Under the pieces are notes generated by a model. The model worked only from the letters and a program-made list of their open reading frames with translations. It was not told the origin of the DNA and did no database searches. A stretch of 64,000 bases of DNA from contig NZ_JASCIQ010000020.1 in the NCBI RefSeq assembly GCF_029968035.1, positions 85,483 to 149,482 of the forward strand, in the 5' to 3' direction. The position numbers and the translations under genes are program-made. Positions within the stretch are counted from its first letter, which is position 1. The number at the start of each line of letters is the position of its first letter. Source of the DNA: Streptomyces cavernicola. Lineage in GTDB: Bacteria; Actinomycetota; Actinomycetes; Streptomycetales; Streptomycetaceae. Shown here in pieces: positions 23,951 through 32,301 of this stretch.

Positions 23951-25314
23951 GCGTCCACCTTCTTGTTCTGCGTCGCCGTGGCCGCGGCCTCGGCGGTCCT
24001 CGCGGGGGGTGCGGCCTGCACGGTACGGGGGAGGCTGCCGCCGCCCGCGCCGCTGAAGTCGTAGGCGGTCTCGGCGTGTTCGAGCTGGTCGATGCCGGAG
24101 ACCTCGTCGTCCTCGCTGACGCGCATGCCGATGGTCTTGTGGATGACCCAGGCGAGGAGGGCGGAGACGATCAGGGAGTACGCGAAGGTCACGACGACGC
24201 CGAGGGCCTGCTTGCCGAGCTGGTCGAGGCCGCCGCCGTAGAAGAGGCCCTTGGCGTCGGACTGGACGCCGCCGGTGGCGAAGAAGCCGACGAGCAGGGA
24301 GCCGATGACACCGCCGACGAGGTGGACGCCGATCACGTCGAGGGAGTCGTCGTAGCCGAACTTGAACTTGAGGCCGACGGCCATGGCGCAGAGGACACCG
24401 GCGAGGGCGCCGACGGCGATCGCGCCGAGCGGGGAGACGGAGCCGCCGGCCGGGGTGATGGCGACGAGGCCCGCGACGGCGCCGGAGGCGGCGCCGAGGG
24501 TGGTGAACGCGCCGTGCCGGATCTTCTCGTACGCGAGCCAGGCGAGCATGGCGGCGGCGGTGGCGACCTGGGTGTTGACGAACATCACGGCGCCGACGCC
24601 GTCGTTGTTGCCGAGCCAGGAGCCGGCGTTGAAGCCGAACCAGCCGAACCAGAGGAGCCCGGCGCCGAGCATGACGAGCGGCAGGGAGTGCGGCCGCATC
24701 GGGTCCTTCTTGAAGCCGACGCGCTTGCCGATGACGAGGATCACGCCGAGGGCGGCGGCGCCCGCGTTGATGTGTACGGCGGTGCCGCCGGCGAAGTCGA
24801 TGACGCCGAGCTCGAAGGCCCAGCCGCCCTCGCCCCACACCCAGTGCGCGACGGGGAAGTACACGATGGTGGCCCAGAGCGCGATGAACAGCGCCCAGGC
24901 GGTGAACTTCACGCGGTCGGCGAGGGCGCCGCTGATCAGCGCCGGGGTGAGCACGGCGAACATCAGCTGGAAGACGGCGAAGACGTAGACGGGGATGTCG
25001 TACGAGCCCCACAGTTCGTTCAGGCCGATGCCGCTGAGGCCGACGAAGTCGGGGTCCCAGCCGATGACGGAGCCGGTGTCGGTGCCGAAGGCGACGCTGA
25101 AGCCGTAGAGCACCCACAGGATCGTGACGATCCCGAGGCTGATGAAGCTCATCATCAGCATGTTGAGGGTGGACTTGACTCGGACCATGCCTCCGTAGAA
25201 GAAGGCCAGTGCCGGAGTCATCAGCATCACCAGGGCGGAGCAGATGAGCATGAATCCGGTGTTGGCGGCAGAGAGCTGCGGGGCTTCTGCGGCGATCGTG
25301 ATGCCTGGAGGCAT
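23947..25314 (-). CDS. amtB: Ammonium transporter AmtB
   Basis: A 455-residue Amt channel with 11 predicted membrane helices. MLMTPALAFFYGGMVR, HINAGAAALG and GGVIGSLLVG, the histidine-bearing pore segments, are clear. ATG at 25314 has GAGGAG seven bases upstream and gives MPPGITIAAEAPQL; an in-frame ATG at 25365 lacks such a site. A GlnR operator lies upstream at 25408-25445, so the operon should rise under nitrogen limitation. Confidence 0.95.
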   Translation of the reverse strand: MPPGITIAAEAPQLSAANTGFMLICSALVMLMTPALAFFYGGMVRVKSTLNMLMMSFISLGIVTILWVLYGFSVAFGTDTGSVIGWDPDFVGLSGIGLNELWGSYDIPVYVFAVFQLMFAVLTPALISGALADRVKFTAWALFIALWATIVYFPVAHWVWGEGGWAFELGVIDFAGGTAVHINAGAAALGVILVIGKRVGFKKDPMRPHSLPLVMLGAGLLWFGWFGFNAGSWLGNNDGVGAVMFVNTQVATAAAMLAWLAYEKIRHGAFTTLGAASGAVAGLVAITPAGGSVSPLGAIAVGALAGVLCAMAVGLKFKFGYDDSLDVIGVHLVGGVIGSLLVGFFATGGVQSDAKGLFYGGGLDQLGKQALGVVVTFAYSLIVSALLAWVIHKTIGMRVSEDDEVSGIDQLEHAETAYDFSGAGGGSLPRTVQAAPPARTAEAAATATQNKKVDA

Positions 25315-25407
25315 CGGCGTCTCCTCGTCGTGAGCGGCCCGTGCGGGCGGAGCCTGTGCGGTCATGAGGGGTGGGCCGGTTATGCGCCACGAGATTGGCG
25401 CAGCGCG

Positions 25408-25445
25408 GTTTCCGTCGATGCCCCTCGTTGTTTCGCCGCAGTGAC
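25408..25445 (-). promoter_or_regulatory. GlnR operator of the amtB operon
   Basis: Read on the minus strand, GTCAC (25445-25441), six bases, then GAAAC (25434-25430) matches the GlnR box GTnAC-n6-GAAAC. A further GAAAC half-site (25412-25408) follows exactly 22 bases on, the two-turn spacing known at the S. coelicolor amtB promoter. Confidence 0.75.
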
Positions 25446-25618
25446 GAAGACGTCGTGCGTGTTACGCGTGCATGAACTGCCGGACCTCGCGCACGGCGGG
25501 GTCCGGACAGGAGCCGGCCGCGGCGGGCCATCCGGCTGACCTGGCATGGGGGAGCCGAGTCGGGCAGTCGTGGATGGTCCGGCCGCGGCCGGGGTTCAGG
25601 GGGTGCGGTGGGCCGTGG

Positions 25619-27112
25619 TCAGACCGCCTCCGCGGATTCGGGCAGCTGGGCGGCGAGCTCGTCGGTGAGCCGGGCGACCTCGCTGACCTCGCCGAACGTC
25701 CGCATCGCGGTGTCGACGGTCTTGCGCAGCCGGTTGTTGACCCGCTCGGAGCGCACCTTCTTGGCGATGTCGAGGGCCTGCCCGGCGAGTACGCAGCCCT
25801 GCTCGGGCTCCTTCTGCATCAGGTGCACGGTGGCCATCCCGATGAGGTTCAGCGCGTACGACCGCTGGTGTTCGGCGTCCTTGGCGAACAGTTCCACGGC
25901 GCGCTCCATCACGGGCTGGGAGAGCGAGGCGTACGTGGGGCTTCGGCCGGCCACGTACGCCAGGTCGCGGTAGGAGTGGGCGTTCTCCCCGTTGAGCTCG
26001 GCATCGGAGAAGAAGCGGATCCAGTCGGGCTCGCGCTCCTCGATGTCGTCGACGTCGGCGAAGGTGTCCTCGGCCATCCGCACGGCCCGCTTGGTCTTGC
26101 TGGGCTGGCCCATGTTGGCGTACGCGCGGGCCTCCATCGCATACAGCATGGACTGGGTGCGCGGGGTGGCGCAGTCCCGGCTGCCGTACTGCGCGAGGTG
26201 GATGAGTTCCAGGGCGTCCTCGGGCCGCCCGAGGTGGATCATCTGCCGGCTCATGCCGGAGAGGATGTACGAGCCGAGGGGTTTGTCGCCGGCTTCCTTG
26301 GCGGCGTGCAGGGCGAGGACGAAGTACTTCTGCGCGGTGGGCTGGAGCCCGACGTCGTAGCTCATCCAGCCGGCGAGCTCGGCCAGTTCGGCGGCGATCT
26401 TGAACAACCGGCGTTCGGTGGCGGGGGGTTGGGGCTCCTGCAGCAGGTCGGTGACTTCGTGCAGCTGGCCGACGACGGCCTTGCGGCGGAGGCCGCCGCC
26501 GCACTGGGCGTCCCACTGCCGGAACATCGCGGTGGTCGCTTCGAGGAGGTCGAGCTCGGGCTTGGAGAGCCGGGTGGCGCGGCGGATCGACGCCACCGGC
26601 TCGGCGGCCTCGGGGGCGGCGCCGGGGCTGGGCACCAGCCAGCGCTGCATGGGCTCGATCAGGGAGGGCCCGGCGGCGAGGGCGAGCGAGGTGCCGAGGA
26701 AGCCGCGGCGGGCGAGCATCAGGTCGCTGCGCGAGAACTCGCTGATCATGTCGACGGTCTGGGTGCCCGTCCACGGCAGGTCGACCCCGGAGAGGGAGGC
26801 CGACTGGTGGGCGGTGCGGAGCCCGAGGTCCTCGATGGCGACGACGGCGCCGAAGCGTTCGGAGAACAACTCGGAGAGGATCCGCGGGATCGGCTCGCGC
26901 GGCTGTTCGCCGTCGAGCCAGCGGCGCACCCGGGAGGTGTCGGTGGAGATGTGGTTGGCGCCGAGCTGCCGCGCCCTGCGGTTCACCTGGCGGGCGAGCT
27001 CACCCTTGGACCAACCACTGCGTACGAACCACGAAGTGAGTTGTTCGTTGGGGCGCTTGTCAGCGTTCGCGCCGCTGCCGCCGTTGCCGCCCACTGGAGC
27101 GCCCCCATTCAT
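25619..27112 (-). CDS. nsdA: NsdA, negative regulator of differentiation and antibiotic production
   Basis: A 497-residue regulator. The N-terminal part (about 25-90) resembles a helix-turn-helix (SKGELARQVNRRARQLG, then SRVRRWLDGEQP); the rest is helical and TPR-like. In S. coelicolor loss of nsdA raises sporulation and antibiotic output. Gene context agrees: amtB-glnK-glnD lie directly downstream, as around SCO5582. The ATG at 27112 gives the glycine-rich start MNGGAPVGGNGGSG; the ribosome-binding site is weak (GAAGAA). Confidence 0.9.
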   Translation of the reverse strand: MNGGAPVGGNGGSGANADKRPNEQLTSWFVRSGWSKGELARQVNRRARQLGANHISTDTSRVRRWLDGEQPREPIPRILSELFSERFGAVVAIEDLGLRTAHQSASLSGVDLPWTGTQTVDMISEFSRSDLMLARRGFLGTSLALAAGPSLIEPMQRWLVPSPGAAPEAAEPVASIRRATRLSKPELDLLEATTAMFRQWDAQCGGGLRRKAVVGQLHEVTDLLQEPQPPATERRLFKIAAELAELAGWMSYDVGLQPTAQKYFVLALHAAKEAGDKPLGSYILSGMSRQMIHLGRPEDALELIHLAQYGSRDCATPRTQSMLYAMEARAYANMGQPSKTKRAVRMAEDTFADVDDIEEREPDWIRFFSDAELNGENAHSYRDLAYVAGRSPTYASLSQPVMERAVELFAKDAEHQRSYALNLIGMATVHLMQKEPEQGCVLAGQALDIAKKVRSERVNNRLRKTVDTAMRTFGEVSEVARLTDELAAQLPESAEAV

Positions 27113-27617
27113 CGAGATTCTTCGTGCCGGTTGTGCGCCTCGTCACGCCAAGCCCTAACAGAATGCCGCGAGTTGGGGTGCCGGTCTGCGCATTCTCACC
27201 CGTCGAACAAGAAACCGAGTTGCCTCCGGCATACCCGCGAACGCGGTCTTTCCCGGGCTTCGTGTACTGAAAGTAGTCCTACGATCACCCTCCCGGCGAG
27301 GGCGTTCTCAGAATCGCCACCATTCGCCACCCCTTCGACTGAACTCAGCGGCGGCTCCACACGATTGACTTGACACCGAACACCCGGGAGCGGGCGGAAC
27401 GGAGCGCGCCGGGGCGCACTGTTCCGCCCGCACCACCCTTGCACGACCCCTGGCGCCACCGCTCGACGACCAAGCGGCGCAAGGGAGTTCACGCAGCAAG
27501 CAAGGCAGCACTCGCAGTAGCACTCACGTCAGCACTCGCTGCAACACGAAGGCGACGCAGAGTCGCATTTCCACTCCGCTTCGTAACCGGCGATGCGATG
27601 GACCCGTTGGAGGGGGC
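27113..27617. promoter_or_regulatory. Divergent intergenic region nsdA / primase-polymerase gene
   Basis: These 505 bases have lower GC than their neighbours and no convincing gene. They must hold the nsdA promoter and the opposite promoter; TTGACA occurs at about 27370 on the plus strand without a good -10. Three head-to-tail copies of AGCACTC(G/A)C with a 12-base period stand at 27507-27539, about 80 bases before the primase-polymerase start. Confidence 0.45.
27507..27539 (+). repeat. Three 9-bp direct repeats, 12-bp period
   Basis: AGCACTCGC (27507-27515), AGCACTCAC (27519-27527) and AGCACTCGC (27531-27539) are separated by three bases each. Regular head-to-tail spacing of just over one helical turn suggests a multimeric protein-binding site. 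No regulator can be named. Confidence 0.5.
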
Positions 27618-28289
27618 ATGGGCTTCACGATCGGCGGCAGCCGGGGCATCCGCGAAATCCGGCCTGTGCGCACCGGTTCACGGCGCCGCGGGCGAGCTTC
27701 CGACTGCACCGCGGTGGCAGAGTTCACGGGCCTGTGGGGCTGGGACGTCGCCCCCGGCGCGCGGGCCGCGGACGGCCGGTGCTCCTGCGGCAAGGCGGAC
27801 TGTCCGGCCCCCGGCGCGCACCCTCTGGACTTCGCCGAGCGCATCCCGGCCGGCTCGACCCTCGACCAAGTCACCCGCGCCTGGGGCGAGTTCCCCGGTG
27901 CGGCGGTGCTGCTGCCGACGGGGCGGCGGTTCGACGCCCTGGACGTGGCGGAGTCCGCCGGCCGTCGCGCCCTGGTCCGCATGGAGCGCATGGGCATCCC
28001 GCTCGGCCCTGTCACCGCTACGCCCGACGGCCGCGCCCAGTTCCTCGTCGCCCCCGGCGCCGCCGCGGAACTCCCCGCGCTGCTCTACCGCCTGGGCTGG
28101 GACGACGCCGACCTGGACCTGCGGGCACTCGGCCCCGGCGCGCACATCACGGCCCCGCCGTCCGACCACGCCGGCCTCGGGCCGACCCGCTGGCTCCGCC
28201 CCCCGGCCCTGGACCCGGCCACGACCCTGCCTCCGGCCCGCCTCCTCCTCGGCACCCTGGCCTACGTGAGCCACCGCTCACGCCTCTGA
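27618..28289 (+). CDS. Bifunctional DNA primase/polymerase-domain protein
   Basis: A 223-residue protein resembling the N-terminal primase/polymerase (AEP) domain found in plasmid and phage replication proteins. The start of the domain, FTGLWGWDVAPGARA, is followed by CSCGKADCPAPGAHPLDF, a likely zinc-binding knuckle, and by RFDALDVAE with the acidic pair expected at the active site. There is no helicase domain, so it is short for a replication initiator. GGAGGGGGC precedes the ATG. It is divergent from nsdA, and I recall the same pair in S. coelicolor. Its role is unknown. Confidence 0.7.
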   Translation: MGFTIGGSRGIREIRPVRTGSRRRGRASDCTAVAEFTGLWGWDVAPGARAADGRCSCGKADCPAPGAHPLDFAERIPAGSTLDQVTRAWGEFPGAAVLLPTGRRFDALDVAESAGRRALVRMERMGIPLGPVTATPDGRAQFLVAPGAAAELPALLYRLGWDDADLDLRALGPGAHITAPPSDHAGLGPTRWLRPPALDPATTLPPARLLLGTLAYVSHRSRL

Positions 28290-29227
28290 CCTCTCCCCCA
28301 CCCCGCCCCTTCCCAAGGGCCCCCAGCGGACACCTCCGGGGTGCACCCCCGGCCCCCCGTCCGGGGGCTGCCACCCCCGCGACCCCCCGTCCGGGGGCTG
28401 CCGCCCCCAACCCCCCGCCCGGGGCTGCCGCCCCCAGACCCCACCACGGGGCTGCACCCCCGGACCCCACCACGGGGCTCCGCCCCGGACCATCCCGGGG
28501 GCCAGCCCCCGGAGCCCCCGCTCCTCAAACGCCGGAGGGGCCGAATCGAACCCCGGCAGGGGCTGAATTTGGGGCGGCGACACGGCCCCGACAGGGGCGC
28601 GGGGAACTGCGCGACCAGCCACGACGGCGCGGCAGTCAAAAGGCGACCGGGATCCAGGGGCGGAGCCCCGAAGCGGGACCCAGGGGCAACAGCCCCCGGG
28701 CAGCGAGGCCCGAGGCCGCAGCCCCGGGAAGCAGACCCAAGGGCGCAGCCCCGGAAAGCAGGGCCGGGGGGCGACAGCCCCGAGAGGCGGGCTACAGAGG
28801 CACAACCCCAAGAAACAGAGCCCAGGGGCGGCGGCCCCGAGAGGCGGGGACACAACCCCGAGAAACGAGCCCCAGGGGCGGCAGCCCCGGGGAGCGGGGG
28901 CCGGGGGCGCAGCCCCGGGGAGCGGGGGCCGGGGGCGCAGCCCCGGGGAGCGGGGGCCGGGGGCGCAGCCCCGGGGAGCGGGGGCCGGGGCGCAGCCCAG
29001 GGAAGAAGGGGCCGGGGCGCAGCCCCCGAGAAGCAGAGCCCAGGGGCAGCAGCCCCAGGGAGCCGGGGGGGCGGGGGCGCAGCCCCGAAAAGGGCTCAGG
29101 GGCGCAGCCCAGGGAAGCGGGGGCCGGGGCACAGCCCCGGGAAGCAGGGGCCGGGGCGGAGCCCCGGAGCTGTCCGCTGAGGACTTTCGGGAAGGGGCGG
29201 GGAGGGGAAAAGAAAAACGGCCGAGGC
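28290..29227. repeat. Large GC-rich mosaic repeat region between the primase gene and ftsY (cluster B)
   Basis: Nearly 940 bases without a gene. An end module CCCCACCCCGCCCCTTCCC (about 28296-28314) begins one base after the upstream stop. Next comes a C-rich array of GGGGGCTGCCNCCCCC-like units (28325-28500), the module CTCCTCAAACGCCGGAG (about 28522-28538), the GGCGCGGGGAACTGCGCG module (28595-28612), then a long G-rich array of GGGGCGCAGCCCC hairpin units (28655-29170), several as identical 30-32 base copies near 28895-28990, and the opposite end module CGGGAAGGGGCGGGG (29188-29202). The outer modules are inverted, as in cluster A, but the two inner modules are in the opposite order. Confidence 0.85.
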
Positions 29228-29249
29228 CCGGACAACCTCAGCTGTCCGG
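29228..29249. terminator. ftsY terminator hairpin
   Basis: CCGGACA (29228-29234) pairs with TGTCCGG (29243-29249) around an 8-base loop, about 70 bases after the ftsY stop. Confidence 0.5.
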
Positions 29250-29255
29250 ACCCCG

Positions 29256-29295
29256 ACCGAAGTACCGAAGTACCGAAGTACCGAAGTACCGAAGA
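29256..29295. repeat. Octamer tandem repeat ACCGAAGT, five copies
   Basis: ACCGAAGT occurs four times head to tail, plus a fifth copy ending in A, between the ftsY stop and its hairpin. Being untranslated, it could vary in copy number freely. Confidence 0.85.
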
Positions 29296-29318
29296 ACGGC
29301 GCGACGGGGACGCCCCCG

Positions 29319-30545
29319 TCACTCCCCGATCAACGCATCGACAAACGCCTCAGGCTCGAACGGCGCAAGATCATCCGCCCCTTCCCCGAGCCCGACCAAC
29401 TTCACCGGAACCCCCAGCTCCCGCTGCACAGCGACGACGATGCCCCCCTTCGCCGTACCGTCCAGCTTCGTAAGCACGATGCCCGTGATGTCGACCACCT
29501 CGGCGAAGACCCGGGCCTGGACCAGCCCGTTCTGCCCGGTCGTGGCGTCGAGCACGAGCAGCACCTCGTCCACCGGCCCGTGCTTCTCCACGACCCGCTT
29601 GACCTTGCCGAGCTCGTCCATGAGCCCGGTCTTGGTGTGCAGGCGGCCGGCCGTGTCGATGAGCACGACGTCGACGCCCATCTCCTTGCCCTCCTTCACC
29701 GCGTCGAACGCGACGGAGGCGGGGTCGCCGGCCTCGGGCCCGCGCACGGTGTACGCGCCGACCCGCTCGCCCCAGGTCTGCAGCTGGTCGGCGGCCGCGG
29801 CGCGGAAGGTGTCGGCGGCGCCGAGGACGACGGTGCGGCCGTCGGCGACGAGGACGCGGGCGAGCTTGCCGGTCGTCGTGGTCTTGCCGGTGCCGTTGAC
29901 GCCGACGACCATCACGACGCCGGGGACGCCGCCCGCCACATGCCCGGTCTCCGTCTTCACGGCGCGGTCGAGGTCGGTGCCGACGAGCGTGAGCAGCTCC
30001 TCGCGCAGCAGGGCGCGAAGCTCGTCGGGCGTACGGGTGCCGAGCACCTTGACGCGCTCGCGTAGGCGGTCGACCAGCTCCTGCGTGGGGGCGACGCCGA
30101 CGTCGGCGGTGAGGAGCGTGTCCTCGATCTCCTCCCACGTGTCCTCGTCGAGGTGCTCGCGGGAGAGCAGGGTCAGCAGGCCCTTGCCGAGCGAGTTCTG
30201 CGAGCGCGCGAGGCGGGCGCGCAGCCGGACGAGGCGGCCCTCGGTGGGCTCGGGCACCTCGATGGCGGCCGTCTCGGGAAGCTCTTCGGCCTCCTCGACG
30301 GGCGCCTCGGGGGCGGGCGCCTGCGCCGCGGGGAGTTCGACCTCCTCGATGGTGCGGCGCGGTTCTTCCTTCGGCTCCTCGGCCTCTTCGCCGACGTGCG
30401 GCTCGGCAGGGGGCTCGGTGATGGTCGGGGTGCTCGACGGGGCCGACGGCGGCAGCTGCTTCTTCTTGCGGCCGCTCACCACCAGGCCGCTGATGGCGCC
30501 GATCACCACTACGGCGATGACTACAGCAAGGATGAGGATGTCCAT
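29319..30545 (-). CDS. ftsY: SRP receptor FtsY
   Basis: A 408-residue receptor that docks Ffh-ribosome complexes at the membrane. Unlike E. coli FtsY it starts with a true membrane helix (DILILAVVIAVVVIGAISGL), then an acidic Pro/Glu-rich A domain (about 35-105), then the NG domain with GVNGTGKTTTTGKLA, DTAGRLHTKT and TKLDGTAKGG. It is divergent from the NCS1 permease gene and ends in a region of repeats. Confidence 0.97.
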   Translation of the reverse strand: MDILILAVVIAVVVIGAISGLVVSGRKKKQLPPSAPSSTPTITEPPAEPHVGEEAEEPKEEPRRTIEEVELPAAQAPAPEAPVEEAEELPETAAIEVPEPTEGRLVRLRARLARSQNSLGKGLLTLLSREHLDEDTWEEIEDTLLTADVGVAPTQELVDRLRERVKVLGTRTPDELRALLREELLTLVGTDLDRAVKTETGHVAGGVPGVVMVVGVNGTGKTTTTGKLARVLVADGRTVVLGAADTFRAAAADQLQTWGERVGAYTVRGPEAGDPASVAFDAVKEGKEMGVDVVLIDTAGRLHTKTGLMDELGKVKRVVEKHGPVDEVLLVLDATTGQNGLVQARVFAEVVDITGIVLTKLDGTAKGGIVVAVQRELGVPVKLVGLGEGADDLAPFEPEAFVDALIGE

Positions 30546-30648
30546 AACCCTGCCAGTATGCGGGAGACCCCCGGCAGGCGTACGGGAGCGGACACGACCG
30601 CCCGGCGCGGTCGCCTCCAGGCCCTGATCAAAGGACCTTGGACCCTAT

Positions 30649-30678
30649 TTGCGATTTTTAGGGCGAACGTACGATAGT
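30649..30678 (+). promoter_or_regulatory. Probable vegetative promoter of the NCS1 permease
   Basis: TTGCGA (30649-30654) and GATAGT (30673-30678) are separated by 18 bases in an AT-rich stretch, 37 bases before the start codon. This fits a HrdB-type promoter. Confidence 0.45.
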
Positions 30679-30714
30679 GGTGCTTCCCCCACCCCTGCCC
30701 CACGGAGCTCCCGT

Positions 30715-32205
30715 ATGCCCGCGTCCCCCCGCGCGTCCGCAGAGGCGTCGACGTCCGCCGTCACCGAGATCGAGAGTGCGATAGAGACCCGCGGTCTCGA
30801 ACCGGTCCCCGACAGCGAGCGCACCGGCAAGGTCCGGGAGCTGTTCCCGACCTGGGTCGCCGCCAACATCAGTGTGCTGCTGCTCACCATGGGCGCGGGC
30901 CTGGTCGTCTTCAACGGCCTGAACATCTGGCAGGTGCTGCTGGTCGCGACGGTGGCCCCCATCGTCTCGTACGGCATCGTGGGCCTGATCTCCATCGCCG
31001 GCAAGCGTGGGGGCGCTCCCGGCATGGCCCTGTCGCGGGCGGTCTTCGGGCAGCGCGGCAACCTCTTCCCCGGCTCGCTGATCTGGGTGGCCCGCTGGGG
31101 CTGGGAGACGATCAACGCGGTCACGGGCGCGTACGCGATCCTGACCGTGCTCGACCTGCTCTTCGGTGTGAAGTCGAACACCGTCCTGATCGTCGTGACG
31201 CTGCTCTTCTTCGTGACCGGCACGTTCCTGGTGTCGGGGCTCGGCATCAACGCGCTGCGGGTGTGCAGCAAGTGGTCGACGTATCTGTTCGGCGCGTTCA
31301 GCGTGCTCGTGCTCGGCTACCTCGTCGTCGAGACGGACTGGTCGGCGGTCCTGGCCAAGCCGGCCGGCTCGGCCGCGATGGTGGTCGCGGGCATCGGCAT
31401 GATCGGCGCGGGCGGCATCAGCTGGGTGCCGTCGGGCCCGGACTTCACGCGCTACCTGCCGCGTACGGCCTCGTCGAAGAAGCTGGTCGGCACGACGGTC
31501 GGCGGCGCGGGCATCGTCGTCCTGCCGATGGTCCTGATGGGCGCGGTGATGGCGGTGTCGACGCCGAACCTGGCGAGCGCGCAGGACCCGGTGGCGTTCA
31601 TCGGCGAGCTGCTCCCGATCTGGATCGCGGTGCCGTATCTGCTGATCGCCCTGGTCGGCATGCTGCTCATCAACTCGATGTCGATGTACTCGGCGGGCTT
31701 CACCGCGCAGACCCTCGGCATCAAGGTGCCGCGCGCCGCGGCGGTCAGCGTCAACGCGGTGATCAGCCTGGTCTTCGGCTTCCTCCTGATGGTGGTGGCG
31801 ACCAGCTTCATCGGCTCGTTCATCTCGTTCCTGACGCTGCTCGCGGTGGCGTTCTCGGCCTGGATCGGCGTCTTCGGCGTCGACATGCTGCGCCGCAAGA
31901 CCTACGACGGTCAGGCCCTGCTCGACACCACGCGCAGCTCGGCCTACTGGTACAAGGCGGGCTTCGCCTGGCAGGCCATGACGGCGTGGGCCGTCGCCCT
32001 CGCCACCGGCCTCCTCTTCACCAAGGTCGACTGGTTCGCGGGCCCGCTCGCCTCGTCCTGGATCGGCAAGCACGGCCTGGGCTGGCTGACCGGCATCGCG
32101 GTCTCGGCGCTGCTGTACGCGGTCCTGCCGCGCACCAAGTCCCCTGCGGTGGACGCCGGTTCGGCCGTGCAGGCCGACGATGAGCGCGAAACCGTGTCCG
32201 TCTGA
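30715..32205 (+). CDS. NCS1-family nucleobase permease (cytosine permease-like)
   Basis: A 496-residue permease with 12 predicted membrane helices. It has NCS1 features: an N-terminal TWVAANISVLLLTMG segment and SWVPSGPDFTRYLPR in the middle, with the closest resemblance to CodB-type cytosine/purine carriers. The substrate (cytosine, purine, thiamine precursor) cannot be fixed from sequence. ATG at 30715 has GGAG eight bases upstream. The next gene is an LLM monooxygenase 96 bases away. Confidence 0.82.
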   Translation: MPASPRASAEASTSAVTEIESAIETRGLEPVPDSERTGKVRELFPTWVAANISVLLLTMGAGLVVFNGLNIWQVLLVATVAPIVSYGIVGLISIAGKRGGAPGMALSRAVFGQRGNLFPGSLIWVARWGWETINAVTGAYAILTVLDLLFGVKSNTVLIVVTLLFFVTGTFLVSGLGINALRVCSKWSTYLFGAFSVLVLGYLVVETDWSAVLAKPAGSAAMVVAGIGMIGAGGISWVPSGPDFTRYLPRTASSKKLVGTTVGGAGIVVLPMVLMGAVMAVSTPNLASAQDPVAFIGELLPIWIAVPYLLIALVGMLLINSMSMYSAGFTAQTLGIKVPRAAAVSVNAVISLVFGFLLMVVATSFIGSFISFLTLLAVAFSAWIGVFGVDMLRRKTYDGQALLDTTRSSAYWYKAGFAWQAMTAWAVALATGLLFTKVDWFAGPLASSWIGKHGLGWLTGIAVSALLYAVLPRTKSPAVDAGSAVQADDERETVSV

Positions 32206-32222
32206 CCCACCCCCTGTTTATC

Positions 32223-32235
32223 TGACGCTGCGTCA
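32223..32235. promoter_or_regulatory. Palindromic operator candidate TGACG-n3-CGTCA
   Basis: TGACGCTGCGTCA is a 5-3-5 inverted repeat in the gap before the LLM gene, 16 bases after the permease stop codon. It looks like a dimeric repressor site; no regulator can be named. Confidence 0.4.
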
Positions 32236-32239
32236 ACTA

Positions 32240-32293
32240 ACGTCCCCCTTCGCCAGCCCACGGAACTCCCGTGTTCCCGGTGAAGGGGGACGT
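32240..32293 (+). promoter_or_regulatory. Leader hairpin enclosing the ribosome-binding site of the LLM gene
   Basis: Bases 32240-32254 (ACGTCCCCCTTCGCC) pair with 32279-32293 (GGTGAAGGGGGACGT), 14 of 15 positions as pairs. The 24-base loop holds an inner stem CACGG/CCGTG. The 3' arm includes GAAGGGGGA, the only Shine-Dalgarno-like sequence, 11 bases before ATG. Confidence 0.6.
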
Positions 32294-32301
32294 CGTCTGC
32301 C

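Noticed and set aside
27370..27617. Longer N-terminus for the primase-polymerase gene or a separate small gene upstream
   Set aside because: The open frames there lack a ribosome-binding site and are in another frame; GGAGGGGGC before 27618 supports the shorter gene.
28650..29180. Long open frames across the repeat array on both strands
   Set aside because: They consist of low-complexity Gly/Pro/Ala/Arg translations of the hairpin units, lack ribosome-binding sites and have no family match.
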